From contig CANKZM010000002.1 of assembly GCA_947488305.1 (NCBI GenBank), forward strand, positions 616,451 through 680,450: 64,000 bases of DNA, written 5' to 3'. The notes beneath the pieces were generated by a model. The model was given only the letters and a program-made list of their open reading frames with translations. It made no database searches and was not told where the DNA came from. Position 1 is the first letter of the stretch. Each line of letters begins with the position of its first letter. Below, piece by piece: positions 25,208 through 35,251 of the stretch. Position numbers and translations under genes: made by a program. The stretch is from an uncultured Roseobacter sp. (GTDB lineage: Bacteria; Pseudomonadota; Alphaproteobacteria; Rhodobacterales; Rhodobacteraceae).

Positions 25208-27550
25208 GTGACAGACGCTTCCTCACTGACATCGAATTTGCTGTGCCGGATTTACGGCGGCGTGTTGGCCTTAGTCGGTTTGCTGCTCGCGGCCCCGGGG
25301 GCCTATCTGATCAGCTTGGGCGGATCCTGGTATTACCTGATAGCGGGTCTGGGTCTTTTTCTGGCCGGTCTCGGGTACTACCGTGCTGATCTGAAGGGCT
25401 TTTTCGTTTTCACGTTGGTGTTTGTGGGCACTGTGATATGGGCCTTGTGGGAAGTCGGCTTTGAACTCTGGCCGCTTGTTCCGCGATTGGTGGCGCCCTT
25501 GGTCTTAGCAATCCCGGCGGTTCTCTTGGCACCCGATTTGGCTGGGGCGCAGAAACGCGGCGCGTCCTTTGTTGCAGCCGTTATTTTGGCCTTGGGTGTC
25601 GTGGGGTTCTTCTGGGGAATGTTCACCCCACAGGGCGTGATCCGGGCTGACTGGGCCCAACCAGAGGACGTTTCTGTCGTACCGGAAACAGCTGCAGCCG
25701 GCACCAATTGGGCGCATTACGGGCGTACGTCCCGCGGCACCCGATATGCGCCGTTTGACCAGATCAATGCGGGCAACATCGACCAGCTTGAAGTCGCTTG
25801 GACCTTTCAGCACGGCGATCCGCCGTCAGGCACCGGGCAGGATCAGAACACGCCGCTTTATGTTGACGGGTTGGTCTATCACTGCTCGCCCAATAACATC
25901 GTGTCCGCAATTGACGGGGAGACCGGCGCGCTGGCTTGGCGCTTTGATCCTGAGGCGCAGACGCCCCTCTGGCAGCGTTGTCGCGGGGTAACGTACTACG
26001 CGCCAACAGGCGAAGCCGCTGCAGGTGAAAATAGCTGTGCATCCCGCATCGTGCTCACAACGGTGGATGCACGGTTGATGCAGCTTGATGCCAAGACGGG
26101 TTCAGTCTGCGGGAGTTTCGGCAACGGCGGCGCGGTAGATTTAACCAGAAACATGGGCAATACGCCTCCCGGGTTTTACTTTCCCACATCGGCCCCAACT
26201 GTGATGGGTGACCTCGTCATTCTTGGCGGATGGGTCTGGGATGGCATGGCTGTCGATGAACCAAGCGGCGTTGTGCGGGCCTTCGATGCGCTGACCGGCG
26301 ACTTGGTCTGGGCCTGGGATCTTGGAAATCCGGATATCGACACCGTTCCGCCGCCGGGCGAGACATACACCCGCGACACGCCCAACGTATGGTCCACCCC
26401 TTCCTTCGATGCGGCGCTGGGTCTGGTTTATCTGCCGACCGGCAATGCACAGCCTGACTTCTTTGGCTCGGTCCGACCTGACGTGGCACATGACTACAAC
26501 TCCTCGGTTGTTGCCGTGGATGTCGAAACGGGCAAGGTCCGGTGGAGCTTTCAGACAACGCGGCGGGATATCTGGGATTATGACGTGCCCTCGCAACCGA
26601 TCCTCGTCGATCTGCCCGACGGCGATGGGGGAATTGTACCCGCGCTGGTGCAACTGACAAAGCGGGGCCAGACTTTCGTATTGGACCGTCGTGACGGCAC
26701 CCCGCTGCATGAGATCGAAGACCGCGAGGTGCCAGTCTTTGGCCCGGAGGCAGACTTTCTGTCACCAACACAGCCTTACCCAGTGGGTGGCATTCCGGGG
26801 ATTGGCATCGAGCCGCTGACCGAAGCAAAGATGTGGGGGGCAACGCCGCTCGACCAGCTGTTATGCCGGATCGCGTTCCGCCGCAGTGTGTATGAGGGTG
26901 ACTTCACGCCGATGACCACGCAAGGCACGCTGATCTGGCCGGGGTACTTCGGCGGGATGAACTGGGGTTCCGCCACGGTGGACGAAGCGCGTGGTTTGCT
27001 TGTCGTGAATGATGCGCGGATCGTGCATAAGGTGACGCTTGTTCCGCGTGATGAGGTCAGTGGCACCGCAGGCGCGCATGACGGCCTCGCCCCTCAAGAG
27101 GGAGCACCTTACGCCGCCTTTCGTGCGAATTTCCTGTCGCCGCTTGGTGTGCCGTGCCAACAACCGCCCTTCGGTATGCTGACCGGGATTGACCTTACGA
27201 CATTTGACATCGTCTGGCAGGTGCCCTTCGGCACGGTGGAGGAGACCGGGCCCTTGGGCATACGGACGGGTCTGCGTATGCCGGTCGGTATGCCGCCGGT
27301 GGGTGGTCCGTTGTCCACGTCAGGTGGACTAATCTTTTTTGCCGGTACACAGGACTACTATCTGCGGGCCTTTGAAACCGAAACAGGACGCGAAATCTGG
27401 CGCGCGCCTCTTCCTGTTGGATCACAGGCGACGCCCATGTCATACATCGGTCTAGATGGTCGCCAGTACGTGGTCATTGCCGTGGGTGGGTTGAACGACG
27501 TCCAAGGCCGAGGAGACTATGTGATCGCGTTTGCGCTTCCGGAGGCGTGA
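25208..27550 (+). CDS. gcd: Membrane-bound PQQ-dependent glucose dehydrogenase
   Basis: A 780-residue quinoprotein that oxidises aldoses such as glucose at the periplasmic face and passes electrons to ubiquinone. Five hydrophobic segments occupy the first about 145 residues, as in Gcd. The rest is the eight-bladed PQQ propeller with NWAHYGRTSRGTRYAPFDQI at its start, W-motif repeats, and the two PQQ signatures in HDYNSSVVAVDVETGKVRWS and VGSQATPMSYIGLDGRQYVV. I take the GTG at 25208, preceded by AAGAAGG at 7 bases; the frame is open further upstream but overlaps the divergent HlyD gene. No PQQ synthesis genes lie in this window. Confidence 0.93.
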   Translation: MTDASSLTSNLLCRIYGGVLALVGLLLAAPGAYLISLGGSWYYLIAGLGLFLAGLGYYRADLKGFFVFTLVFVGTVIWALWEVGFELWPLVPRLVAPLVLAIPAVLLAPDLAGAQKRGASFVAAVILALGVVGFFWGMFTPQGVIRADWAQPEDVSVVPETAAAGTNWAHYGRTSRGTRYAPFDQINAGNIDQLEVAWTFQHGDPPSGTGQDQNTPLYVDGLVYHCSPNNIVSAIDGETGALAWRFDPEAQTPLWQRCRGVTYYAPTGEAAAGENSCASRIVLTTVDARLMQLDAKTGSVCGSFGNGGAVDLTRNMGNTPPGFYFPTSAPTVMGDLVILGGWVWDGMAVDEPSGVVRAFDALTGDLVWAWDLGNPDIDTVPPPGETYTRDTPNVWSTPSFDAALGLVYLPTGNAQPDFFGSVRPDVAHDYNSSVVAVDVETGKVRWSFQTTRRDIWDYDVPSQPILVDLPDGDGGIVPALVQLTKRGQTFVLDRRDGTPLHEIEDREVPVFGPEADFLSPTQPYPVGGIPGIGIEPLTEAKMWGATPLDQLLCRIAFRRSVYEGDFTPMTTQGTLIWPGYFGGMNWGSATVDEARGLLVVNDARIVHKVTLVPRDEVSGTAGAHDGLAPQEGAPYAAFRANFLSPLGVPCQQPPFGMLTGIDLTTFDIVWQVPFGTVEETGPLGIRTGLRMPVGMPPVGGPLSTSGGLIFFAGTQDYYLRAFETETGREIWRAPLPVGSQATPMSYIGLDGRQYVVIAVGGLNDVQGRGDYVIAFALPEA

Positions 27551-27814
27551 ATACGTCTCCTACGAAAGTTGCCAGTTCTCCACATGCACTCGTATCAATC
27601 GGGCGCCTTCGGCAAATTGTGTTATTCGGTGCTTCCGCAAAAATTGAAGTGCAAGTGCCCATAACAACAAACCCGATGGCCTTTTGACCGCATTTTTCAA
27701 GCTGGAAGGTCGCTAGAATACGCAGACGCCGCGATTTTCTGTAATGCGGGCTGCCGCCGTAGATTTCGGTGGTTGGACCCTGGGTCCGCTTAGGGCCGTA
27801 AGAGCCTTGTCGCA

Positions 27815-28675
27815 TCATTTAACCGCCATATGCTGGACGAGCGAGGTCAATTGCCTGTCGCCATGACCTTCGTTCCAGGCTGCACTTGTGCGGTCATGCA
27901 TCAACCGGATGAACTCGGCTGGAGCGTTTACAGATCGGAAAGTCTTAAGCGCATCCTCTTGCGCCAATGCGTAGACCTTCAACGAGGCTTCGGCGTTGTC
28001 GTAATCCTCGGTCGGAACGGTTCTGGCAAAAAGATCATGGTAGTCCTTGACCAATTTGATCGTGGCAGGAAGTTGGTCGGTATAAACTTGCATCGGGATG
28101 CCCGCTTTCTGACAGACAAGTGCACCGTATATCATTCCGAACATGAACCCCTGCCGAACCGTAAAGAGGCCGGCAAAGAGCGCAGCAAGTGCCGCCGGCT
28201 TCTCTCCGACATGGGCGGACTTTCCACCCAAGTCTCCGATGACGCTGCCATAACGGTCCCAGGTTCCGGCACTGCCGACCGTCAGGATTGTGGTTTCGTC
28301 ACCACCAATGCCGGAAGGGTAGGCATTGATCATGCCCAGCATGTAGTCAGCCCCTTGTCTCTCTAGGATGGCGACAAGTCTATCTGCATCCGACGTATCG
28401 CCCGTGCTCATATCGCAGATGGTCTTACCCTTCAGCGAAACAATTAGCCGGTTGACCAACTCAACAGTTTCTTTGTGGCCTTTTATACAGATGATAACGA
28501 AATCAGACACTGCAACGGCATCATCCGTTGAAGAGCAGATCGTGGCGCCAGCTTCAGCGAAAACCTCTGCCTTTTCCGACGTGCGATTCCAAACGCTGAC
28601 ATCGTGACCTGCCTTCAGCAGGCAATGCGCCAGCGCTGACCCCATGTTGCCCAATCCCAATACAGCAAGTTTCAT
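27815..28675 (-). CDS. Imine-reductase-like NAD(P)-dependent oxidoreductase
   Basis: A 286-residue beta-hydroxyacid-dehydrogenase fold enzyme. It opens with the Rossmann motif VLGLGNMGSALAHCLLKAGH and VWNRTSEKAEVF, then ICDMSTGDTSDADRL and INAYPSGIGGDETTILTVGS. The second half lacks the catalytic Lys motif of true 3-hydroxyisobutyrate dehydrogenases and resembles the helical dimer domain of imine reductases. Substrate is unknown; reduction of cyclic imines or a similar C=N bond is plausible. It is divergent from a LysR gene across 104 bp, the classical arrangement of a regulator and its target. Confidence 0.82.
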   Translation of the reverse strand: MKLAVLGLGNMGSALAHCLLKAGHDVSVWNRTSEKAEVFAEAGATICSSTDDAVAVSDFVIICIKGHKETVELVNRLIVSLKGKTICDMSTGDTSDADRLVAILERQGADYMLGMINAYPSGIGGDETTILTVGSAGTWDRYGSVIGDLGGKSAHVGEKPAALAALFAGLFTVRQGFMFGMIYGALVCQKAGIPMQVYTDQLPATIKLVKDYHDLFARTVPTEDYDNAEASLKVYALAQEDALKTFRSVNAPAEFIRLMHDRTSAAWNEGHGDRQLTSLVQHMAVK

Positions 28676-28779
28676 GGTGTTAGCCCCTGTGTCCTACAAT
28701 GAATTCCCGCAGCAGCATGCGCCGGCATCGGGGGATCACATAGTTGTAAATTTTTCTTTATTGTTAGATGATCTTACTT

Positions 28780-29697
28780 ATGGATTGGCGCACTCTTCCC
28801 TCGTTGACATCTCTCAGAGCCTTCGCCGCCGCCGCCGAGTTTCGAAATCTGACCCGGGCGGCAGAGGCACTGAACGTGACCCATTCCGCAGTCAGTCAGC
28901 AAATCCGCGGGCTCGAACAACATCTCGGCACCCGGCTTATCACCCGCACCCGGCACGGCATTTCTTTGACATCGCAAGGCGAACTCCTGTCGGCTAGCCT
29001 TCTTGCCGCCTTCGCGGAAATGGCCTCCGTGACCGAGAGCGTGTCGAGTGCGGAGGCGGTTCGACCGTTGGTAGTCAGCACGACACCGATGTTTTCAAGC
29101 GCGTTCCTCATGCCGCGTCTGACGACGTTCATTGACGAATTCCCCAATATCGAATTGAGGATCGATTCAACGATCCAGGCTGTCGATCTCAAGCTGAGCG
29201 GAATTGATATAGCCGTCCGATACGGAACAGGTCGCTGGCCAGGGCTTGTCTCGCAGATGCTGCTCCCCGGCTGTCTGACAGTCGTCGCGTCCCGCGAATT
29301 GATCGGAAACCGAGTGCTCACGAATCCCGCAGAATTACTTGATTTCACTCTTCTTCAGGAACAGGCATCGGTCGAGTTTGATCAGTGGCTGGAAAAGGTC
29401 GGAATTCTGCCTGAGGCGGATCGAAGAGTGGTCCGCATGCCAGGCAACATGCTGCTGGATGGCATCCGCCGAGGTGACGGTGTCGGAGCGACGGTACCGG
29501 CCTTTATCTCCGACGAGTTGAAATCAGGACAACTCGTGGCTCTGTTTGATGATCCAATACCGCAGATCGGCTATCACCTTGTTACGCTGCCTGGTCCGGT
29601 TCGACCAGCGGCAAAGCTGTTCATGCAGTGGCTTTCGAAATCAATCACTGAATATGAGAAAAGCCTGTTCCGATGGACGCCTGCTCACTTGCTTTAG
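28780..29697 (+). CDS. LysR-family regulator (GcvA-like)
   Basis: About 305 residues. The HTH (LPSLTSLRAFAAAAEFRNLT, THSAVSQQIRGLEQHLGTRL) and the effector domain with MPRLTTFIDEFPNIELRI and SGIDIAVRYGTGRWPG match the GcvA subgroup. The ATG at 28780 gives the usual subgroup start MDWRTLPSL; an ATG at 28768 would add four residues. Neither has a clear ribosome site. It is divergent from the imine-reductase-like gene, which it probably controls. Confidence 0.9.
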   Translation: MDWRTLPSLTSLRAFAAAAEFRNLTRAAEALNVTHSAVSQQIRGLEQHLGTRLITRTRHGISLTSQGELLSASLLAAFAEMASVTESVSSAEAVRPLVVSTTPMFSSAFLMPRLTTFIDEFPNIELRIDSTIQAVDLKLSGIDIAVRYGTGRWPGLVSQMLLPGCLTVVASRELIGNRVLTNPAELLDFTLLQEQASVEFDQWLEKVGILPEADRRVVRMPGNMLLDGIRRGDGVGATVPAFISDELKSGQLVALFDDPIPQIGYHLVTLPGPVRPAAKLFMQWLSKSITEYEKSLFRWTPAHLL

Positions 29698-30119
29698 GCG
29701 ATAAAGAGCACTGACTAGAGTTAAATGGATTCTGGTCTTGAAAGATAACGACCCGGTAATGCTGCGCCATAAAGGAACCTCCGCTCCAAGAATATCGCAC
29801 CACGGCACTAATGGCTGCTGTGATTGTCCGGAAAGGGCCGTCAATCACAGGGCCAGCGATTCATTCCCATTGGATGCCGCGCCGTAACTGAGGTAGGGAA
29901 CGAGCTCATCTCGCCTTCTGCCGCGCTAAGCGCCAGCGTCAGCTTTTAACAAGACGAGCCGCCACCGAGGTCGGTAGCCTTCTTCGGATGACTGGCAACA
30001 TGATAATTGCCGAACCTTTCGCGAAAAGCGGGTATCGGCGCGTTGCGGCTTTGCAGTTCTCCGAACAATCGTACAATTTTCGGTTTCAAGGCTCAGTATT
30101 AATGTCGCAATCCAATAGG
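29698..30119. other. Intergenic region after LysR and DctM genes
   Basis: A 422-bp gap between convergent genes. Both strands contain open frames without start signals or recognisable motifs. I see no RNA gene or clear terminator. Confidence 0.4.
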
Positions 30120-31427
30120 TTAGCCTTGGCGAGACATCGCTTCCGGCAACCAAAGCGCCAATTCTGGAAAAACGATCAGCAAGATCACTGCTACAAACAT
30201 GAGCCCGAACATCGGTGCGGCGGCACGTGCGATGAAACCAATATTGCGTCCAGTCATGCCTTGAACAAGGAAGAGATTGAAACCGATTGGCGGCGTGATC
30301 AGCGCCATTTCCCCCACCAAGACAACAAACACCCCGAACCAAATCAGATCGATACCCGCAGAGCGAATGAGGGGTTCGACGACCGCCAGGGTCAACACGA
30401 TCATCGAGATGCCGTCCAGGAAACATCCGAGGATCATATACATCACCATAAGCGCAAGAACGAGCGTGGTTGCAGACAATTCCATCGCGCCAATCCACTC
30501 GGCCAAGGCACGCGGCAGTCCGGTGAAGCCCATGGCCAAGGTCAAAAACGCCGAACCTGCCAATAGCAGAATGATCATGGACGTTGTTTTGACGGTTCCC
30601 ATCAGGGTTTCGGCGAGGACCTGGATGCTGAGGGAGCGTTGAAATGCGGCAAGGGCCATCGCCCCGGCCACCCCGAGCACCGCTGCTTCCGTCGGCGCGG
30701 CAATGCCAGTGTAGATGGATCCTATGACGCCGATGATAAGCGCGGAGATTGGAAAAAGCTCGGTCAGGCCGCGAAGCTTTTCGGAAAGAGGCGCGCGCGG
30801 TTCACGGATCGCGCGGCCCTGTTGGGTCAGAATGCCCCAGCCAATGTTGTAGCCAATAAATAGCAAGGCGAGCATCAGACCCGGAACAACACCGGCGACG
30901 AAAAGCTGCGCAATCGATTCCTCGACCATGATACCGTAAATGATCATTGTGATAGATGGGGGGATCAAAAGGCCAAGCGTGCCGGCCCCAGCCATGGTTC
31001 CCGCGACCATTCCGTCGGGATATCCGCGCCGCTTCAGTTCGGGCATGGTAATCTTGCCAACCGTCAGTAGTGTCGCGGCAGAAGATCCGGATATGGCTGA
31101 GAATGCGGTACATCCGACCACGTTCACATGCAGCAATCCGCCAGGCATACCGCGCAAGAGCGGAGACAACCCATTGAACAGGTTTTGCGACAACCGCGTT
31201 CTACACAAGATTTCGCCCATCCAGACAAACAATGGCAGCGACGCAAGCCCCCACAATGAAATATGCGTCCAGACGGTTGTGGCCATCGCGGGGCCGGCGG
31301 GACGCGACGTAAAGAGCTCCATCGCGAACATTCCGGCGATCAGCAGCGCTGCCCCGATCCACACACCCATGCCCAAACAGAGGATCAGGATAGCGGCGAT
31401 AAGAAGGGCGATTGTGGTCGGTTCCAC
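30120..31427 (-). CDS. dctM: TRAP transporter large permease subunit (DctM)
   Basis: A 435-residue membrane protein with about 12 segments. It shows DctM landmarks: SGSSAATLLTVGKITMPELK near the first third, GTMAGAGTLGLLIPPSITMI, and LVGEMALITPPIGFNLFLVQ near the end. It works with the small subunit encoded 2 bp upstream and the receptor gene before it to import an organic acid or related solute with Na+. The operon is receptor-small-large, followed in reverse by no further gene. Confidence 0.95.
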   Translation of the reverse strand: MEPTTIALLIAAILILCLGMGVWIGAALLIAGMFAMELFTSRPAGPAMATTVWTHISLWGLASLPLFVWMGEILCRTRLSQNLFNGLSPLLRGMPGGLLHVNVVGCTAFSAISGSSAATLLTVGKITMPELKRRGYPDGMVAGTMAGAGTLGLLIPPSITMIIYGIMVEESIAQLFVAGVVPGLMLALLFIGYNIGWGILTQQGRAIREPRAPLSEKLRGLTELFPISALIIGVIGSIYTGIAAPTEAAVLGVAGAMALAAFQRSLSIQVLAETLMGTVKTTSMIILLLAGSAFLTLAMGFTGLPRALAEWIGAMELSATTLVLALMVMYMILGCFLDGISMIVLTLAVVEPLIRSAGIDLIWFGVFVVLVGEMALITPPIGFNLFLVQGMTGRNIGFIARAAAPMFGLMFVAVILLIVFPELALWLPEAMSRQG

Positions 31428-31429
31428 GA

Positions 31430-31972
31430 CTAGGCGTCCGTATTGGCAAGAAGGCTATCTTGCTTCGTCCAGGGGGATGCGCCGGTTGCGCAATACCGTA
31501 TGAGGTCGTGGAAAAGGCTTAGGCCAAAGATGCAAAAACCTACGGCTGCCGGCAATTGCGGAAGCCACAAGGGGAGGCCATCGGATTTCGAACTAATGTC
31601 CCCGAACTTCCAGGAAATATGAACCATGCGCGTCAGAAACCACGCCAGATAGACGACGGCGAATGTTGTCATCAGCAAAGCGACCAACTCAGCACCGCTT
31701 TGCAGCTTGCCTTTCAACTTCCCGATGACAAGGTCAACCCTGATATGACCGCCTGCCTGGAATGTATAGGCAAGGCCGAAACTGCCCGCCGCCGCAATCG
31801 CGTATCCCGCGCCCTCCGTCAGGCCCCCGATGTAGACCCCCAGCAGGCGTGAGATCACTTTCGTCGCCACGAAAACGGCGATCAGGATAATGGAAAATGC
31901 AGCGATCACGCCGCAGGCGGCATAAAGACGGTCCAGAGCGCGGTCTGCTATTATCGCTGCGTTTTTCATCAT
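31430..31972 (-). CDS. dctQ: TRAP transporter small permease subunit (DctQ)
   Basis: A 180-residue protein with four hydrophobic segments, the family size. IILIAVFVATKVISRLLGVY, then GFAYTF-like region SFGLAYTFQAGGHIRVDLVI (the G-H-[IV]-R-V-D motif of DctQ), and the final helix with AVGFCIFGLSLFHDLI. It lies 6 bp after the receptor gene and 2 bp before dctM, so translation is coupled. Confidence 0.93.
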   Translation of the reverse strand: MMKNAAIIADRALDRLYAACGVIAAFSIILIAVFVATKVISRLLGVYIGGLTEGAGYAIAAAGSFGLAYTFQAGGHIRVDLVIGKLKGKLQSGAELVALLMTTFAVVYLAWFLTRMVHISWKFGDISSKSDGLPLWLPQLPAAVGFCIFGLSLFHDLIRYCATGASPWTKQDSLLANTDA

Positions 31973-31978
31973 TGGACT

Positions 31979-32977
31979 TCAGGCTGCGCGGTATGCGTCG
32001 ATGACGGCTGCGCCCGCTTCTCCGGCAGCTTCGATCCATTCGTCAGTCATTTGTGCACCAATTTCATCCAAGCCCGCCTGAAGGTCTGATGAAGGCTGCA
32101 AGATGGTCATTCCGTTTTCGCGCATCGTCGCCTTGTAGCCGTCGTTCTGGGCTTCCATTTCGTCCCAGACATTGGCCTCGGCAGTAGCCGCAGCCTCGGT
32201 CACGGCGGATTGTGTCGCGCCATCCAAGCCGTCCCAGGCATCGGCGTTGACGATAACACCGGACTTGGGCAACCAGGCGTTCACTTCGTAATAGAAATCC
32301 GCGTAGTCCCAGATCTTCTGCCACGTTCCAATGGCACCAGATGCAATCATCGATTCCGCGACGCCGGTCGAAAACGCCTGTGCGATCTCACTGGCTTCTG
32401 TTTGGGTCGGCACGGCTCCCATCAACTCGGCCAGCCGCGTCGTCGAGGCGTCGTAAGCACGGAATTTGACACCGCTCATGTCAGTGACTGTGTTGACCTC
32501 TTTCTTTGAGAAGAGGCCTTGTGGCGGCCAGACAGGCGCGAAAAGCAGCTTCAGGCCAATCTCTGCCAAGGCATTTGATACGGCCTCTTTTGAAACGTCG
32601 TAAAGCTTGCGCGATTGATCCCGGGTCGTGGCCAGAAACGGGATTGTGTCGAGGCCCAACATCGGTACTTGCTTTGAATGGGCTCCGAGAAAACGACCGC
32701 CTATGGATACCTGACCTTCGCGCACAGCGCGCAGGATATCGCCACCGCTGTAGAGCGATCCGCCGGGATGAAGCGTTATCGCAAGTTCGCCGTTGGTGCG
32801 GGCGCTGACATCCTCGCCAAAGGCGACGTACGCCTTTGAAATGAAGTTTCCCGCGCCATAAGCGCTTGGCATGTCCCATGCGGTCGCCGCTAGGGACATG
32901 TTTGGCAGAAGCGTGGCAGCCCCGCCCATGACGCCAGTAGCCAGGATCTGGCGGCGGTTCAGATTGGTGGTTCTCAT
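31979..32977 (-). CDS. dctP: TRAP transporter solute receptor (DctP family), Tat-type signal
   Basis: A 332-residue periplasmic receptor. The N terminus NRRQILATGVMGGAATLLPN carries a twin-arginine motif, so it is likely exported folded by the Tat system. DctP features follow: ITLHPGGSLYSGGDILRAVR and the conserved Arg region GVKFRAYDASTTRLAELMGA, with AYDAS in the position of the ligand-binding loop. GGGAG lies 7-8 bases before the ATG. It heads the TRAP operon; an M24 peptidase-like gene lies just upstream on the same strand, so an amino-acid-derived or peptide-like ligand is possible. Confidence 0.93.
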   Translation of the reverse strand: MRTTNLNRRQILATGVMGGAATLLPNMSLAATAWDMPSAYGAGNFISKAYVAFGEDVSARTNGELAITLHPGGSLYSGGDILRAVREGQVSIGGRFLGAHSKQVPMLGLDTIPFLATTRDQSRKLYDVSKEAVSNALAEIGLKLLFAPVWPPQGLFSKKEVNTVTDMSGVKFRAYDASTTRLAELMGAVPTQTEASEIAQAFSTGVAESMIASGAIGTWQKIWDYADFYYEVNAWLPKSGVIVNADAWDGLDGATQSAVTEAAATAEANVWDEMEAQNDGYKATMRENGMTILQPSSDLQAGLDEIGAQMTDEWIEAAGEAGAAVIDAYRAA

Positions 32978-33004
32978 GGTAATTCTCCCTGTTTTTTGAG
33001 CGCT

Positions 33005-34207
33005 CTAGACATCAACCTCGATGAGTTGGCGCGGATAATTCGTCAGAACTTCGCATCCATCTTCGGTCACCCGAATGCTGTCGCTGATTGCCATCCCATA
33101 TCCTTTGCGGAACATGGTTGGGATGACGTGAAAGGTCATGTCTGGTTGCAGAATGGTCGGGTCACCCGGGCGGATCGAATAGATATGGCCCTCTGCCCAA
33201 TTGGGGGGGAAACCGATACCGATGCCATAAGCCGCCCGGCTTTTGAAATACGCACCAAGCCCGCGCCGCTCCACCTGGCTTCGGCATGCGTAGTCCACTT
33301 CACCAGCCGTGATCCCGGGCCGGACCGCGTCAATAACAGTCTCCAGAACTTCGATCAAAGTATCCGCTGTGGCCTTTTGTTCATCCGTCGCCTTACCAAC
33401 AACGGCAGAGCGCGACATCATTGTGTGATATCTGTCGATGCAGCCTGCGCCCTCCAGCAGCACAACGTCGCCTTTTTGGATGGTATTGCGTTTCCAAAGC
33501 GCAAAACACAATTCGCTGCGTGGGCCGGACACGACCATCGGCGGGTGACCGATGTATTCACTGCCAGCCGCAATACTCCCCTGGTAAAGCGCCGCCGCGA
33601 GATCATTGTCAGTCTTGCCTGGCGCAATGGTGTTGATTGCCGCGTCCATTCCAGCCTCGACGGCACGCGCTGCAGCGCGCATTCTGTCCAGCTCATCAGA
33701 GGTTTTTACAATCCGGTTGGCTTCGATGATGCCATTGTAGGGCACCAACCGGTCGCCAAAATGTTCGTTGAGACGCCCATAGTCGTGAACATTTAGATAT
33801 CGGCTGGTCGTCTCAATCCCGATATGCCCGCCAGGGGCCGCAGCCTTCAGATATTGCTGCAAAGTCTCAATGTGATCTTGGGTATCAAAGATGCAAACCG
33901 CATCAGCAATTGTCGGCAGGGCAAGCGCCAAATCCCGATTGACGACACGTGTGATCACAACCGGTTTGCCGGACAGGGGGACATAGACCGCCTGAAACGT
34001 AAAATAGCCAATGGTCTGATAGCCGGTTAGCCAATAGATGTTTTCCGGGTCAAAAAGGACGGCACCCGCCATCGTTTTCCTGCGTAGATCCGTTTGAACA
34101 AGGGCCAGCCGTTCAGCATATGTGGCTTCGGAAAATGCAAGCTCGTCCGACCAGATCTGGCGTTCCGTTTCCAGAATCATGTGTTGAGATGTGGTTAGGC
34201 CTTGCAC
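33005..34207 (-). CDS. M24-family (creatinase/aminopeptidase P-like) hydrolase
   Basis: About 400 residues. The N-terminal creatinase-like domain includes TYAERLALVQTDLRRKTMAG and YWLTGYQTIGYFTFQAVYVP, and the C-terminal pita-bread domain starts near residue 175. In the metal-ligand positions I see EGAGCIDRYHTMMSR where true peptidases have an Asp, and GIGIGFPPNWAEGHIYSIRP, so the metal site looks modified as in non-peptidase M24 members (creatinase, ectoine hydrolase DoeA). I choose the GTG at 34207, which has GAGAGGA 8 bases upstream; the frame is open to 34240. It precedes the TRAP operon by 27 bp, so transporter and enzyme probably share a substrate, perhaps a cyclic or N-modified amino acid. 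Confidence 0.82.
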   Translation of the reverse strand: MQGLTTSQHMILETERQIWSDELAFSEATYAERLALVQTDLRRKTMAGAVLFDPENIYWLTGYQTIGYFTFQAVYVPLSGKPVVITRVVNRDLALALPTIADAVCIFDTQDHIETLQQYLKAAAPGGHIGIETTSRYLNVHDYGRLNEHFGDRLVPYNGIIEANRIVKTSDELDRMRAAARAVEAGMDAAINTIAPGKTDNDLAAALYQGSIAAGSEYIGHPPMVVSGPRSELCFALWKRNTIQKGDVVLLEGAGCIDRYHTMMSRSAVVGKATDEQKATADTLIEVLETVIDAVRPGITAGEVDYACRSQVERRGLGAYFKSRAAYGIGIGFPPNWAEGHIYSIRPGDPTILQPDMTFHVIPTMFRKGYGMAISDSIRVTEDGCEVLTNYPRQLIEVDV

Positions 34208-34312
34208 AAATGAAGTCCTCTCGAGACACGCGCGGTGCAAGGCATGCTACTGAAAATTGACCATAGGCAAAAATACATTTATTGATGACTAGACATAATA
34301 AAAGGCATACTG

Positions 34313-35233
34313 GTGAATTTTAGGCAGATCGAGATTTTCAAGGCTGTCATGGAAAATGGCACGGTGACCCGAGCCGCAAAAGCGCTCAACATCGCACAGC
34401 CTTCGGTATCCAAACATCTGAAATTGCTGGAACACGGCCTGAAAATCAGCTTGTTTCAACGCAACGGCAACCAGCTGACCCCAACGCCTGAAGGTCTCGC
34501 TCTCTTTGGTCAAGTTGAACGGGTCTATACCGGTCTGGGGTTCTTGCAGAACTTCGCCGAAGACCTACGGAACAACCAGTTCGGCGAACTCTCGGTCGCA
34601 TCCATGCCCTTGATCGCACAAAAATGGCTGCCGAAATGTATCGCGGGTTTCGTGGCGGACCACCCTAAAGTGTCGTTTTCAATGCCTGTACGCAGTTCAA
34701 ATTGGATCGCCACCGCCGTGGCCGCAAGGCGTGTTCATTTTGGCATTGGATTGAACCCGGGCGAACGGAATCCCGGTATTTGCGTGACGCCATTGATGAA
34801 GCTTCCATTTGTCTGCGTCATGCCACCCAAACACCCGTTGGCAAAGCAAAGTATCGTACGCTTTGACATGCTACGGAGCCACGACCTGATTTCGCTAAAT
34901 AGTTTCGAGGGCCAACCTGAAATCTTCGAAAGCCTGGTTAATGATTTCCAGTCAGCAGGCAAACGAAGGATTGAAACATTTGCAAGCAATGTTGCGTGTG
35001 AATTAGTACAACAAGGTGCCGGTGTCGCGCTGGTGGATGTGTTGACCGCACGCGATAGCCTTGGCGAAACGCTCACTTACCGACCTTTCGAGCCAAGAAT
35101 TACAATGGAAATATGCTCTATGACGCCGGAGCATTGGCCGTTGTCCCGTATCGGCAGCAGCCTTTTAGATTTGATGACGAGACAAGCCAAAAAAACCGAA
35201 GCGGAGTTTGCGGCGCTGACATGGACCAAGTAG
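34313..35233 (+). CDS. LysR-family transcriptional regulator
   Basis: 306 residues, GTG start with AAAAGG about 7 bases upstream. The HTH reads NFRQIEIFKAVMENGTVTRA and AQPSVSKHLKLLEHGLKISL, and the effector domain follows from residue 90. It is divergent from the M24 hydrolase/TRAP operon with about 105 bp between starts and is the obvious candidate regulator for it. Confidence 0.92.
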   Translation: MNFRQIEIFKAVMENGTVTRAAKALNIAQPSVSKHLKLLEHGLKISLFQRNGNQLTPTPEGLALFGQVERVYTGLGFLQNFAEDLRNNQFGELSVASMPLIAQKWLPKCIAGFVADHPKVSFSMPVRSSNWIATAVAARRVHFGIGLNPGERNPGICVTPLMKLPFVCVMPPKHPLAKQSIVRFDMLRSHDLISLNSFEGQPEIFESLVNDFQSAGKRRIETFASNVACELVQQGAGVALVDVLTARDSLGETLTYRPFEPRITMEICSMTPEHWPLSRIGSSLLDLMTRQAKKTEAEFAALTWTK

Positions 35234-35251
35234 CAGTATGCCCTGACTAGA

